From assembly GCF_900101845.1 (NCBI RefSeq), contig NZ_FNAM01000001.1, forward strand, positions 310,001 to 374,000: a stretch of DNA of 64,000 nucleotides, written 5' to 3'. A model generated the notes under the pieces. That model was not told the DNA's origin, ran no database searches, and saw only the letters and a program-made list of their open reading frames with translations. Positions within the stretch are counted from its first letter, which is position 1. Every line of letters begins with the position of its first letter. This DNA is from Sporomusa acidovorans (GTDB taxonomy: Bacteria; Bacillota; Negativicutes; Sporomusales; Sporomusaceae). The translations under genes were made by a program, and so were the position numbers. Positions 7,622 through 15,019 of the stretch are shown in pieces.

Positions 7622-9283
7622 ATGAATTATTTTATTATATCTATATTTAGTTCGATCATAGGAGCAGCGTTAATGCTGCTGATTTATACCTACCTATATG
7701 TCGTTTATCGTGAACGCTATTTTGGTTTTTGGATTGTAAGCTGCTTACTCCTTTTCCTACGAAATATTCTTTTTGATTCCGGTATATTTGATTGGACGCA
7801 ATCGATAGGATGGTTTAGCTGTTTTCAAGTCATAACATTTGCTTTTCTCTTGATATTTATAAAGGGTACCTATCTATTCGCCGGCAAACCGTTAAATAGA
7901 CGATGGCTTTATGCTGCAGCAGGCCTCTTTCTGCTGGGTTGCATGTTTACAATAATGCACTTACCTTTAGTGTATCGTTTCTTACCTTGCACTATTTTTG
8001 GCGGAATTGCGGGCATATGGCTCGGCATATCCTTTATACGATATGCGCAGTTAAACACTATAAGTAGACTTCTACTCGGATATGGTTTTATATTCTGGGG
8101 AGTCCATTCTCTGGATATGCCCTTTTTAATTGACGAAACATGGTTTTTGCCATGGGGATATTTAATTGAAAGTTTTTTAAGGCTTTTTGTTGCCATTGCC
8201 ACTTTGTTGGTATATTTTGAAAAAACAAGATTAGCTCTGATTGATAAAGAAGCGCTTTATCGGCTATTAGCAGAAAATGCTGTCGATAGCATTTATCGTT
8301 ACCGCCTTTTGCCAATACCTAAATTTGAATACGTAAGCCCGTCCATTTATGCGTGTACGGGTTATACCCCTGAAGAATTCTATGCTGATGCAAATCTTTT
8401 GTTTAAATTGACCTATCCCGAAGATTTCACGATATTTTGCCAGTTCATCAATAATCCGGCCCGCTTGGACCACCTCCCTCAATCATTTCGTTTAACCCGC
8501 AAAGACAAAAATACGATATGGGTTGAACAGACCTGCGTTCCTATTTATGACAATGACGGTAAACTTCTGGCTTTAGAAGGTATTATCCGCGACATCACCT
8601 CACGAAAAAGCCTAGAACAAATTGCCCTACGGGCTGATCGATTAAATACGGTAGGCGAGATGGCTGCCAGCGTCGCTCATGAGATACGAAACCCAATGAC
8701 AACGGTACGCGGCTACTTGCAGTTATTACTGAACAAAAGGGAGTTTTCTCTCTATCGGGACCGGTTTGAGCTGATGATCCAGGAGCTTGACAGAACAAAT
8801 TCAATTATCCGGGAATATCTTTGCATGGCAAAGGAAAAGCGGTCTGACCTCAAAAAATGCAGTCTGAATCGTATCATTAAATCCTTGCTGCCGCTGATTC
8901 AGGCTGAGGCCATTGCATCAGCGGCAGACGTAACTCATGATCTTGCGGAAATACCTGAACTACAATTAGATGAAAATGAAATCCGCCAATTACTGCTAAA
9001 TTTGGTCCGTAACGGTTTAGAAGCAATGCCGACAGGCGGCAGCCTGAATATATGTACGTTCATGGAAAAAGACAAGGTCATTTTAGCAGTTAATGATAAA
9101 GGTCATGGCATCCCTGATTACATATTGAACAATTTGGGTAAACCCTTTTTAACAACCAAAGACACCGGCACCGGCTTAGGATTACCGATGTGTTATAGAA
9201 TCGCCCAGCGGCATCAGGCTGATATTCAAGTCAAAACAAGCAATCAGGGCACAACGTTTTTCATTCGCTTCAGTATTGCTTGA
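7622..9283 (+). CDS. Membrane PAS sensor histidine kinase (sporulation-kinase-like)
   Basis: The 553-residue protein starts with about seven membrane helices (residues 1-200), then a PAS domain (about 210-330) ending in the PAC-like GIIRDITSRK. HisKA follows with phospho-accepting His353 in VAHEIRNP, then HATPase: N-box LVRNGLEA with N464, G1 DKGHGI (492-497) and G2 GTGLGL (516-521). The architecture resembles Bacillus KinB/KinD-type kinases and other orphan kinases. No response regulator gene is adjacent, so it is an orphan that may feed a phosphorelay. ATG at 7622 follows AAAGGATG. The transcript ends at the terminator at 9341. Confidence 0.92.
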   Translation: MNYFIISIFSSIIGAALMLLIYTYLYVVYRERYFGFWIVSCLLLFLRNILFDSGIFDWTQSIGWFSCFQVITFAFLLIFIKGTYLFAGKPLNRRWLYAAAGLFLLGCMFTIMHLPLVYRFLPCTIFGGIAGIWLGISFIRYAQLNTISRLLLGYGFIFWGVHSLDMPFLIDETWFLPWGYLIESFLRLFVAIATLLVYFEKTRLALIDKEALYRLLAENAVDSIYRYRLLPIPKFEYVSPSIYACTGYTPEEFYADANLLFKLTYPEDFTIFCQFINNPARLDHLPQSFRLTRKDKNTIWVEQTCVPIYDNDGKLLALEGIIRDITSRKSLEQIALRADRLNTVGEMAASVAHEIRNPMTTVRGYLQLLLNKREFSLYRDRFELMIQELDRTNSIIREYLCMAKEKRSDLKKCSLNRIIKSLLPLIQAEAIASAADVTHDLAEIPELQLDENEIRQLLLNLVRNGLEAMPTGGSLNICTFMEKDKVILAVNDKGHGIPDYILNNLGKPFLTTKDTGTGLGLPMCYRIAQRHQADIQVKTSNQGTTFFIRFSIA

Positions 9284-9340
9284 TTAAAAGCAGCAAACAG
9301 CCCTAATCCTATACAGCTAAATAATTAATCCGTATTGCCT

Positions 9341-9381
9341 CCCCCTTTTCTTTATTTTTAAGAAAAGGGGGAATTTTTTTT
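9341..9381 (+). terminator. Intrinsic terminator after the histidine kinase gene
   Basis: A perfect 12-bp stem (9341-9352 with 9360-9371, arm CCCCCTTTTCTT) has a 7-nt loop and is followed by AA and eight T. It separates the kinase from the acyltransferase-radical SAM operon. Confidence 0.92.
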
Positions 9382-9482
9382 GCCATTCACTCCCCAAAAT
9401 CCGTAATATTACCAAATTCTACATTTTTTGTAGGAATCATGTGTCAATTTCACGTATCTTTCGTCAGAGGGAGGTGCGTAGT

Positions 9483-9494
9483 ATGAAGACCTAG
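9483..9494 (+). other. Three-codon mini-ORF with strong ribosome site
   Basis: ATG AAG ACC TAG at 9483-9494 follows GAGGGAGG with eight bases spacing, better placed than most gene starts here. It lies 46 bp before the acyltransferase start. It could be a translated leader that affects the downstream gene, or the scar of an older gene start. Confidence 0.35.
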
Positions 9495-9540
9495 TTTGTG
9501 TACTGCCGCTATCAAAGAAATCAAAGGAGTGAAGAAACAA

Positions 9541-10715
9541 TGATTAAAGGCTTACAGGCAACGGAAACTTACAAAGAAGAGTTGGAAAAAAATTTTATCG
9601 TGGGGCTAGCCAAAACGGCTGCAGAAAAGCAAGAAATCTATGCTTTTCGCTACCAGGTCTATGTGGAAGAAATGTCACGAAAGTTGAAATCAACGGAAAA
9701 ACAAGGGGGATTGCTCTATGATGAAATGGATGATTGGAGCTATCTAGTCTACGTCAAAGCCGGATCGCAGATCGTTGGCGCTGGCAGGGTTAGCATTGGA
9801 GAGATAGAAGAATTCCCGCCAGACTTAATCCACCTACTCTCTTTAGATCGGTTTCAGAAGTTCTATGAAGGAAAGAAAGATCGTAAATTTGCGCTTAGCA
9901 CAAAGGTTGCGGTGGCGCCAAATTACCGTAATTCCCAAGTTTTATACCTACTTATAGCGAAAGGATATGAACTATATTGTGAACATCGGGTGCAATTTAG
10001 CTTTGGTGGCTGCAACATGTATTTGCTCCGTTTATATGAAGAGGTAGGAGTCCGGCGTTTTGGCAGGAGTTTTGCAGACCCAGGATACGGATTAATTACG
10101 CCGATCGTTTGGCTTGTTGATGATATCGAGTATATGAAAAAACTGCACTCCCCATTTTACCGTCTAGCACGCAAAAGACAAGGATTAAATAAACAAGTTG
10201 TCGACTGGTTTTTTAAGGAATTCCCTGAAGCCATCAATGTAATAAACAGTCGATTAATCACAGAAGAAGAATTGTGGAAAGTCCTGTCTGCGCGTTTAGG
10301 AAACTCGCCGGAAAAAGTTATGCCGATACTCCAAGGACTGTCTGAGACTGAAGCAATGAGATTCTTGCACGAATGCGGCCTGGTTGCCCAGTGCTATGCT
10401 GGCGACCGTATTACAACCAGCGGCGACCCCAGCAACGAGCTTAACATTTTGCTTTCAGGCGAGCTGCAAATAACCAATGCCGGGCCATCTGCCAATAGAA
10501 TTCATCCTGGCCAGCATTTCGGCGCTGTCGGTCTGGTCGACCACACCATCCACACCCAGGATATTATGGCGACTACGATGACAGACATACTGGTGTTGTC
10601 GCGTATTTGTTTTCCCAAGTTCCAGCGCCGCTATCCGGCTATTGCCCATCAGGTACTAAACAATCTGCCGCATATAACAAATACAGGGAGGGCTAATGAT
10701 GCAAAGCAAGCTTGA
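9541..10715 (+). CDS. Autoinducer-synthase-like N-acyltransferase fused to a cNMP-binding-like domain
   Basis: The N-terminal half (about 20-200) has the GNAT fold pattern of LuxI/FeeM-type acyltransferases: FRYQVYVEEM at 36-45, an acidic LYDEMDDW at 59-66 and a GAGRVSIG strand at 80-87. These enzymes join an acyl chain from acyl-ACP to an amino acid or S-adenosylmethionine. The C-terminal part (about 260-385) looks like a cyclic-nucleotide-binding beta-roll, but the phosphate cassette reads GQHFGAVGLVDHTIHTQ and lacks the usual FGE and Arg, so nucleotide binding is doubtful. I choose ATG 9541 because AAAGGAG lies ten bases upstream; an upstream GTG at 9498 has no such site. Its end overlaps the radical SAM gene by 20 bp, so the two are coupled. 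Substrates are unknown. Confidence 0.75.
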
Positions 10716-12438
10716 TATATTGCTGGTTAACAGTATGGCGCCGCGTCAACGCATCGCCTCAGATGCGGCGTTGGAAAATAGCCTGGCGACTCTGCGCACC
10801 TACTTGGAAGACAAGGATTTCCGGGCAGAAATTATTGACGAGCAAAGGATTTCTGCTACAGAAGCAGGTGTGCCCCAGTGGTGCTTGAAACTTTTGCAGC
10901 TTATCGTCCGGCTGCAAATGAAAGCCTATCGCCTGAAGGTGAGGTTTTTCTGGCTTATCCTCATGTTGATTGGCTGGCCCATCCAGGCTCTGTCCATGCA
11001 TTACAGAAACCAGTATTTGAACGGCAAGATTGACGACATCAGCCAAACCGTGCGTGATAACAATATCCATCTATTAGGAATCAAGGTTTGGTACGGCGAT
11101 GCCTTTAAATGGAGCAAACTGCTTGCCGCCAAAGTTAAGTCCGCCTGCCCCGAAGTGATTATCATCGCCGGCGGACCACAGATAAAAGTATACGGGGAAC
11201 ACGTCTTGCATGATACTGATTTTGATGTGGCGATCATGGGTCCTGGTGAAGAAATACTGGAAGAAATGATTGTTTTAGACCGGCAGGTCAACAGCAAAAG
11301 CGAATTTCTCCACAGGTTTCATGCGGAAATTAGTCAATCACGCTTGGTTAAATCAGGAATTTTCCAGTGCGGGGAGGCCGCAGCCACACAGCAGGAACAG
11401 CGGTATCAGCATATTATCCCCCGCTATAGAACAGTAGATTTAGCGGACAAGCTGCTATTTCATACCTTAGTCGACGGTGTTGGCTGCACCTGGAATAAAT
11501 GCAACTTTTGTTCTCATACCAGGCAGGCCTTCTACCAACCACGCCCTGTACAGGAAATAGTGAAAGAATTCGAATTAATGAGCCGGCAGGGTATTGGCTT
11601 TTTTCGCTTCAGCAGTTCAGAGACGCCTGTCGAACATGGCAGGAATATTGCCCAAGCGATTCTCGAAAAAGGACTTACGGTTAATTACTCAATGTTTGTC
11701 CGGGGGGTTAAAGTGACCCCTGAAGTTTACGATGCTTATTGCCTGCTGATACAATCCGGACTGCGAGCCGTATTTATGGGGGGGGAAACGGGTCATGACC
11801 TAATCAATGAAAAGGTCATGAATAAAGGTATTCATCAGAAAGAGCTTGTGGACACCATCAACTGCATAAGGCTTGCCGCCACAGCCGTAGGCAAAAGCTG
11901 CCGGATTGGGTTGTCCTTAATTTACCCCACTCCTGTGGTTGACGGTGTTACTTTACAGGACGTGTTTGAAGAAAATATACGTCTAATTCAAGCGACAGTG
12001 CCGGACACGGTAATTGTCAATCCACCGGCAGTCTTTCCTGAAACCAACTGGATGAATAACGCGGTTGCATTCGGCTTTTCTATTGCTCCGGATTTTGTCT
12101 ACAATCTGATGCAATACGAGTATTCAACTTATAAGCCGGTTGAGTTATGGGGTAACCTGGGTTTTGCCTTGCAGGGTAAAACCACGCCGGAACTCATTAA
12201 AGAAACAGGTAGGTTAAGAAGCGCGATTACGGCTATGGGCATTCCAACAGATATTTCCGATGAATGTCTGATGATGACAGAAGCCACCGGCTACACCACC
12301 AAAGCTGATTTGCTGCAATTCAAAAACGAATCCTTACAAGACATCATGTCCGGGAGTAATCGCTACATGAGAGAAGTAATAGAAAAAATCAATGCTCAAG
12401 GCCGTCGCATGGCAAATAGTAAACTCCATATAATCTAA
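10696..12438 (+). CDS. B12-binding-type radical SAM protein
   Basis: The 580-residue protein has an N-terminal cobalamin-binding-like Rossmann region (about 1-190, with IIIAGGPQIKVYG at 155-167 and IMGPGEE at 180-186). A radical SAM domain follows from about 255. The cluster motif is C264-TWNK-C269-NF-C272, that is CX4CX2C rather than CX3CX2C. The cobalamin DxHxxG motif is not evident. A hydrophobic stretch at 84-99 (FFWLILMLIGWPIQAL) interrupts the B12-like domain and might touch the membrane. Related enzymes perform methylations or carbon rearrangements. ATG 10696 has GGGAGG upstream, inside the 3' end of the acyltransferase gene. The pair probably builds or modifies one small molecule. Confidence 0.85.
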   Translation: MMQSKLDILLVNSMAPRQRIASDAALENSLATLRTYLEDKDFRAEIIDEQRISATEAGVPQWCLKLLQLIVRLQMKAYRLKVRFFWLILMLIGWPIQALSMHYRNQYLNGKIDDISQTVRDNNIHLLGIKVWYGDAFKWSKLLAAKVKSACPEVIIIAGGPQIKVYGEHVLHDTDFDVAIMGPGEEILEEMIVLDRQVNSKSEFLHRFHAEISQSRLVKSGIFQCGEAAATQQEQRYQHIIPRYRTVDLADKLLFHTLVDGVGCTWNKCNFCSHTRQAFYQPRPVQEIVKEFELMSRQGIGFFRFSSSETPVEHGRNIAQAILEKGLTVNYSMFVRGVKVTPEVYDAYCLLIQSGLRAVFMGGETGHDLINEKVMNKGIHQKELVDTINCIRLAATAVGKSCRIGLSLIYPTPVVDGVTLQDVFEENIRLIQATVPDTVIVNPPAVFPETNWMNNAVAFGFSIAPDFVYNLMQYEYSTYKPVELWGNLGFALQGKTTPELIKETGRLRSAITAMGIPTDISDECLMMTEATGYTTKADLLQFKNESLQDIMSGSNRYMREVIEKINAQGRRMANSKLHII

Positions 12439-12544
12439 CGATTTATCATCATACACATAAACTTCTCATGTAGCACAAGATTATAAACCAGTTGGCCAAT
12501 TAAGGCTGCCTTCATAGTTTGCCTCTAAGAACATCAAAAAGGAT

Positions 12545-12586
12545 AAATCCTCACCCCTTGATTTGACAAGAGGTGAGGATTTTTTT
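12545..12586 (+). terminator. Intrinsic terminator after the radical SAM gene
   Basis: A 16-bp stem with one mismatch (12545-12560 with 12567-12582, arm AAATCCTCACCCCTTG) runs into a six-T tract. It lies inside the former 3' end of the decayed arsR gene on the other strand. Confidence 0.92.
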
Positions 12587-12599
12587 CGCCATTACCAAT

Positions 12600-12870
12600 A
12601 ATAGAGTTACCAGCGCCTGCAATCAGTTTTTCTAGGAATGGATAATCCTTGTATACGCTATCTGGATACTATAGTAGACCCACTGTGCTGTTTTTTCCGC
12701 CTCAATCAGTCCCACCATTCTCAACCTGTTTAAGTGTTTTGATGTGGCAGACTGTGAAACAGATAAAATCTGCTCAATTTCGCAGACACATTTCTTGCCG
12801 CTTTGAAGACAGCACATAATCGCTATGCGATTAGAATCTGCAAGCGCTTTTAAAACCTGACGTAATTCAT
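12600..12870 (-). pseudogene. Frameshifted ArsR-family repressor gene
   Basis: Read across frames the minus strand gives a full ArsR/SmtB protein: ELRQVLKALADSNRIAIMC, then CEIEQILSVSQSATSKHLNR (winged helix), WVYYSI, then DSVYKDYPFLEKLIAG. The ATG at 12870 keeps a GTAGGTG ribosome site, but one base is missing just after it, so translation from it stops within seven codons. A second shift after YYSI truncates the C-terminus. The remaining open frame starts at an internal ATG (12817) and lacks the first helices. Two independent frameshifts argue for a dead gene rather than a sequencing slip. No arsenic or metal export gene is nearby. Confidence 0.75.
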
Positions 12871-12901
12871 AGACACCTACCCGAATACCTATTACATTCT
12901 T

Positions 12902-12921
12902 ATATTCCCATATTGGAATAT
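12902..12921. promoter_or_regulatory. Inverted repeat, candidate ArsR operator
   Basis: ATATTCC-N6-GGAATAT lies 30-50 bp upstream of the decayed arsR start, where ArsR-family repressors bind their own promoters. The symmetry is perfect over seven bases per arm. Function is inferred from position only. Confidence 0.45.
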
Positions 12922-13056
12922 GATTACTATCATTATATGATTGCCTAGTGAAAATGCAATCCTTAGCGCAAATCTAAATTCATTGTTTTTTGGCGTGCAT
13001 TAATGCTGCAAAATATAAAGGAGAATAAATTTAATTCTCAAAAGAACATTCTATTT

Positions 13057-13326
13057 TCAATATCTCCCCGTTTCACTAATTTTTCTGCCATCAAATAAGA
13101 ATCGAATAATAGTTAGTATTTCCGACGACTTCATCTGGTCTTCGTAGCCTAGTTCTTTAAATTCGGTCCAGATACTATTTTGTATTTCATGAGAAATCTC
13201 TTTAAGCTTTCGAATTTCTGCAACAACAACTCTGATTTCGTCATTATCCATTAACATAATAATTCCCTGTGCTCTTAGTTTGCCAATCATTACAAGAAAT
13301 ATTGCTACTTTTTTTATTGGTGACAA
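13057..13326 (-). CDS. Stand-alone FliG N-terminal-domain-like protein
   Basis: The 89-residue product resembles only the N-terminal domain of the flagellar switch protein FliG: KKVAIFLVMIGKLRAQGII near residue 5, then MDNDEIRVVVAEIRKLKEIS, in place of the FliG pattern of an alpha-helix pair that binds FliF. The middle and C-terminal FliG domains, including the torque helix, are absent. A TTG start at 13326 has AAGGAGG eight bases upstream. It follows the HD-GYP gene by 91 bp in the same direction, with no terminator seen between, so it is probably under the same c-di-GMP riboswitch. It could bind FliF or FliG and modulate motors. The homology call is from sequence pattern only. Confidence 0.65.
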   Translation of the reverse strand: MSPIKKVAIFLVMIGKLRAQGIIMLMDNDEIRVVVAEIRKLKEISHEIQNSIWTEFKELGYEDQMKSSEILTIIRFLFDGRKISETGRY

Positions 13327-13417
13327 AAAAGCTTCCTCCTTGGTAGTTAGTTCGGTTATCTATTGTATTCATATAATGAATTCTAATACGGATATGGTCT
13401 TCCTTGTAGTAGGATGA

Positions 13418-14416
13418 TTACTTATTTACTCCGAATAGATCTTTTTGAAATAAGTCAATAAATTTTTTACTAAGCACAGGATCAAACTGTAGCCCTGCAC
13501 CTCTCTTAATCTCCTCTAACGCTTGATTTATAGTAAATGGTTTTCGATAGCACCGTACCGAAGTCATCGCATCATAGGAATCGCATAATGCTAACATTCG
13601 GCTAAATTTTGGTATATCCTCACCCCTTACTCCTTCCGGATAGCCCATACCATCATATCTTTCGTGATGATAGCGAACTGCTTCGGCAATCTTTTCAAAT
13701 CCACTTATTTCAGCAAGAATATTGGCACCAATATCAGGATGGCGCCTAATAAAGGTAAACTCTTCTTTCGATAACTTGGCTGGTTTGTTTAAAACATCCT
13801 CTGGTACTCCAATTTTACCGATATCATGAACAACCCCCGATAAATATGCTAAATTTACTTGTGTTCGAGGTAATCCTAGAAATTCCGCAAACTCCATCAT
13901 TAAATTCGCCACATGCTCACTATGCTTTCCGGTATACGTATCTCTAGCGTCTATAGCCTTGGCAAATGATCTAATAATATCGACACCTATATGTTCGAGT
14001 GCTTCTTCAAATGCCTTATAGTGGTTAATTGGCGTATAACACGCCGCCACATATTGCGGCTTCCCTGATTGATCCCGTTTTAGATAGGTATTAACTAAAC
14101 ACCAATTATCTTTAACGAATATTGGTATATAACATTCTACTCTGGCTAATTCTTTATTGACTTCTAAAGTTTCTATCAGCGGAAAATTATGTTTTCCTTG
14201 ATAAGAAAGGTCTTTTCCTCGATAAAAAGGTTTCTTTCCTTGATAAAAGGCATCAGAAAGGGAATGTCCGAGTATATTATATTTCTGATTTTCAACCCAA
14301 CGGCAAAAAGCATTATTTACATAGTGTATGATAAAATCAGCATCAATTACAATCCAGCCATAATTTTGCCGATTATTAATTACATCAGCAATAAATGCCG
14401 TAATTTCAACGTTCAT
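13418..14416 (-). CDS. PAS-HD-GYP cyclic-di-GMP phosphodiesterase
   Basis: The 332-residue protein has a PAS domain (about 10-130) and an HD-GYP domain (about 145-325). Key residues are visible: HSEHVA (metal ligand region) near 166, H197-D198 in VVHDIGKIG, HH at 250-251 and the G258-Y259-P260 motif in GMGYPEG. HD-GYP enzymes hydrolyse c-di-GMP to pGpG or GMP. Within the PAS domain, residues about 58-77 are three copies of a seven-residue unit (YQGKKPF, YRGKDLS, YQGKHNF) encoded by 21-bp tandem repeats. ATG at 14416 follows GGTGG. Transcription comes through the c-di-GMP-I riboswitch upstream, giving product-linked feedback. Confidence 0.92.
   Translation of the reverse strand: MNVEITAFIADVINNRQNYGWIVIDADFIIHYVNNAFCRWVENQKYNILGHSLSDAFYQGKKPFYRGKDLSYQGKHNFPLIETLEVNKELARVECYIPIFVKDNWCLVNTYLKRDQSGKPQYVAACYTPINHYKAFEEALEHIGVDIIRSFAKAIDARDTYTGKHSEHVANLMMEFAEFLGLPRTQVNLAYLSGVVHDIGKIGVPEDVLNKPAKLSKEEFTFIRRHPDIGANILAEISGFEKIAEAVRYHHERYDGMGYPEGVRGEDIPKFSRMLALCDSYDAMTSVRCYRKPFTINQALEEIKRGAGLQFDPVLSKKFIDLFQKDLFGVNK
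14192..14254 (-). repeat. Three 21-bp tandem repeats inside the HD-GYP gene
   Basis: Units 14192-14212, 14213-14233 and 14234-14254 share TTTCCT(T/C)GATAA. They encode three Y(Q/R)GK-type heptapeptides in the PAS domain. The in-frame unit length would allow copy-number change without breaking the gene. Confidence 0.8.
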
Positions 14417-14555
14417 AAATAAAAATCCACCAGTGCAACTGACTGATGACTCAGTAATAATGAAAAAAGCTCTTTTCTCAACACCGTACCACCTTTATTT
14501 TATCCAGACTGCAATGATAACTATTTAAATAATTTAATCCGCTTATTTTGATAAC

Positions 14556-14586
14556 AAAAAAACCAGGCAGGTTGCCTGGTTTTTTT
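14556..14586 (-). terminator. Riboswitch expression platform terminator
   Basis: A 14-bp stem (14556-14569 with 14573-14586, core CCAGGCA) ends in a seven-T run on the minus strand. The minus-strand segment GCAACCTG (14575-14568), which covers the loop and part of both arms, can instead pair with CAGGTTGC at 14606-14599 just 3' of the aptamer. That gives an eight-base antiterminator. Confidence 0.88.
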
Positions 14587-14599
14587 GTCCATATATCAG

Positions 14600-14690
14600 C
14601 AACCTGGCAATCATAGAAAAAAATCTTTAGACCCATGGCTTTGCGTCCTTATCTTTCGATAAGTTTGCCAAAAATATTAACTTTTTCCTT
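14600..14690 (-). ncRNA. Cyclic-di-GMP-I (GEMM) riboswitch
   Basis: On the minus strand the GEMM-I consensus is nearly complete: GGCAAAC, then hairpin CTTATC-GAAA-GATAAG, then GGACGCAAAGCC, then GGGTCTAAAG. The 5' GAAAAA and 3' TTTTTTC flanks can form the closing helix. The aptamer starts at the predicted transcription start and is followed by an antiterminator/terminator pair, then the HD-GYP gene. Ligand identity follows from the family (a G at the GAAA-receptor-type junction binds c-di-GMP); a cGAMP variant cannot be fully excluded by eye. Confidence 0.92.
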
Positions 14691-14719
14691 ATATTACAAT
14701 GATTTACATCAATAGTCAA
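14691..14719 (-). promoter_or_regulatory. Promoter of the riboswitch-HD-GYP transcript
   Basis: TTGACT (14719-14714), a 17-bp spacer and TAATAT (14696-14691) give a good sigma-A promoter. The predicted start near 14684 falls at the 5' edge of the riboswitch. Confidence 0.75.
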
Positions 14720-14893
14720 GACTTTTGTCTTAACAAAATAGGACCAAAGTACTACACTTTGATGCTTAATGTCCTAAAAGCCTAACTATTCTCTGTTGTT
14801 CCCTATCATTGGTGTTGTAATTAAATTAAAGTCTCCTTCTTTGTGGGAACCGGTATATCTAAATCTTCCAAATCTAGTTCCAAATTTAGTTTG

Positions 14894-14922
14894 TTGAATA
14901 TTTTTATAAACTTTGTTAAAAT
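14894..14922 (+). promoter_or_regulatory. Promoter of the LCP gene
   Basis: TTGAAT (14894-14899), 17 bp and TAAAAT (14917-14922) lie about 100 bp before the LCP start. The region 14720-14893 shows no other gene I would call. Confidence 0.55.
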
Positions 14923-14956
14923 GATTTGGTATATTGCTTACGGATAGCATAATTCG

Positions 14957-14995
14957 AAGAGTCCTGTTATCAAAGATCAAACAGGCTCTTTTTTA
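14957..14995 (+). terminator. Terminator-like hairpin in the LCP leader
   Basis: Arms around 14958-14968 and 14980-14989 (AGAG-t-CCTGTT with AACAGG-c-TCT) precede six T, only about 10 bp before the LCP ribosome site. It lies downstream of the likely promoter, so it may attenuate the gene rather than end another transcript. Confidence 0.6.
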
Positions 14996-15019
14996 TTACC
15001 GCGCAAGGAGGAAATGCGT

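Noticed and set aside
14786-14980. 64-codon minus-strand frame before the riboswitch promoter
   Set aside because: No ribosome site and it overlaps the LCP promoter and leader hairpin; similarity to any family not recognised.
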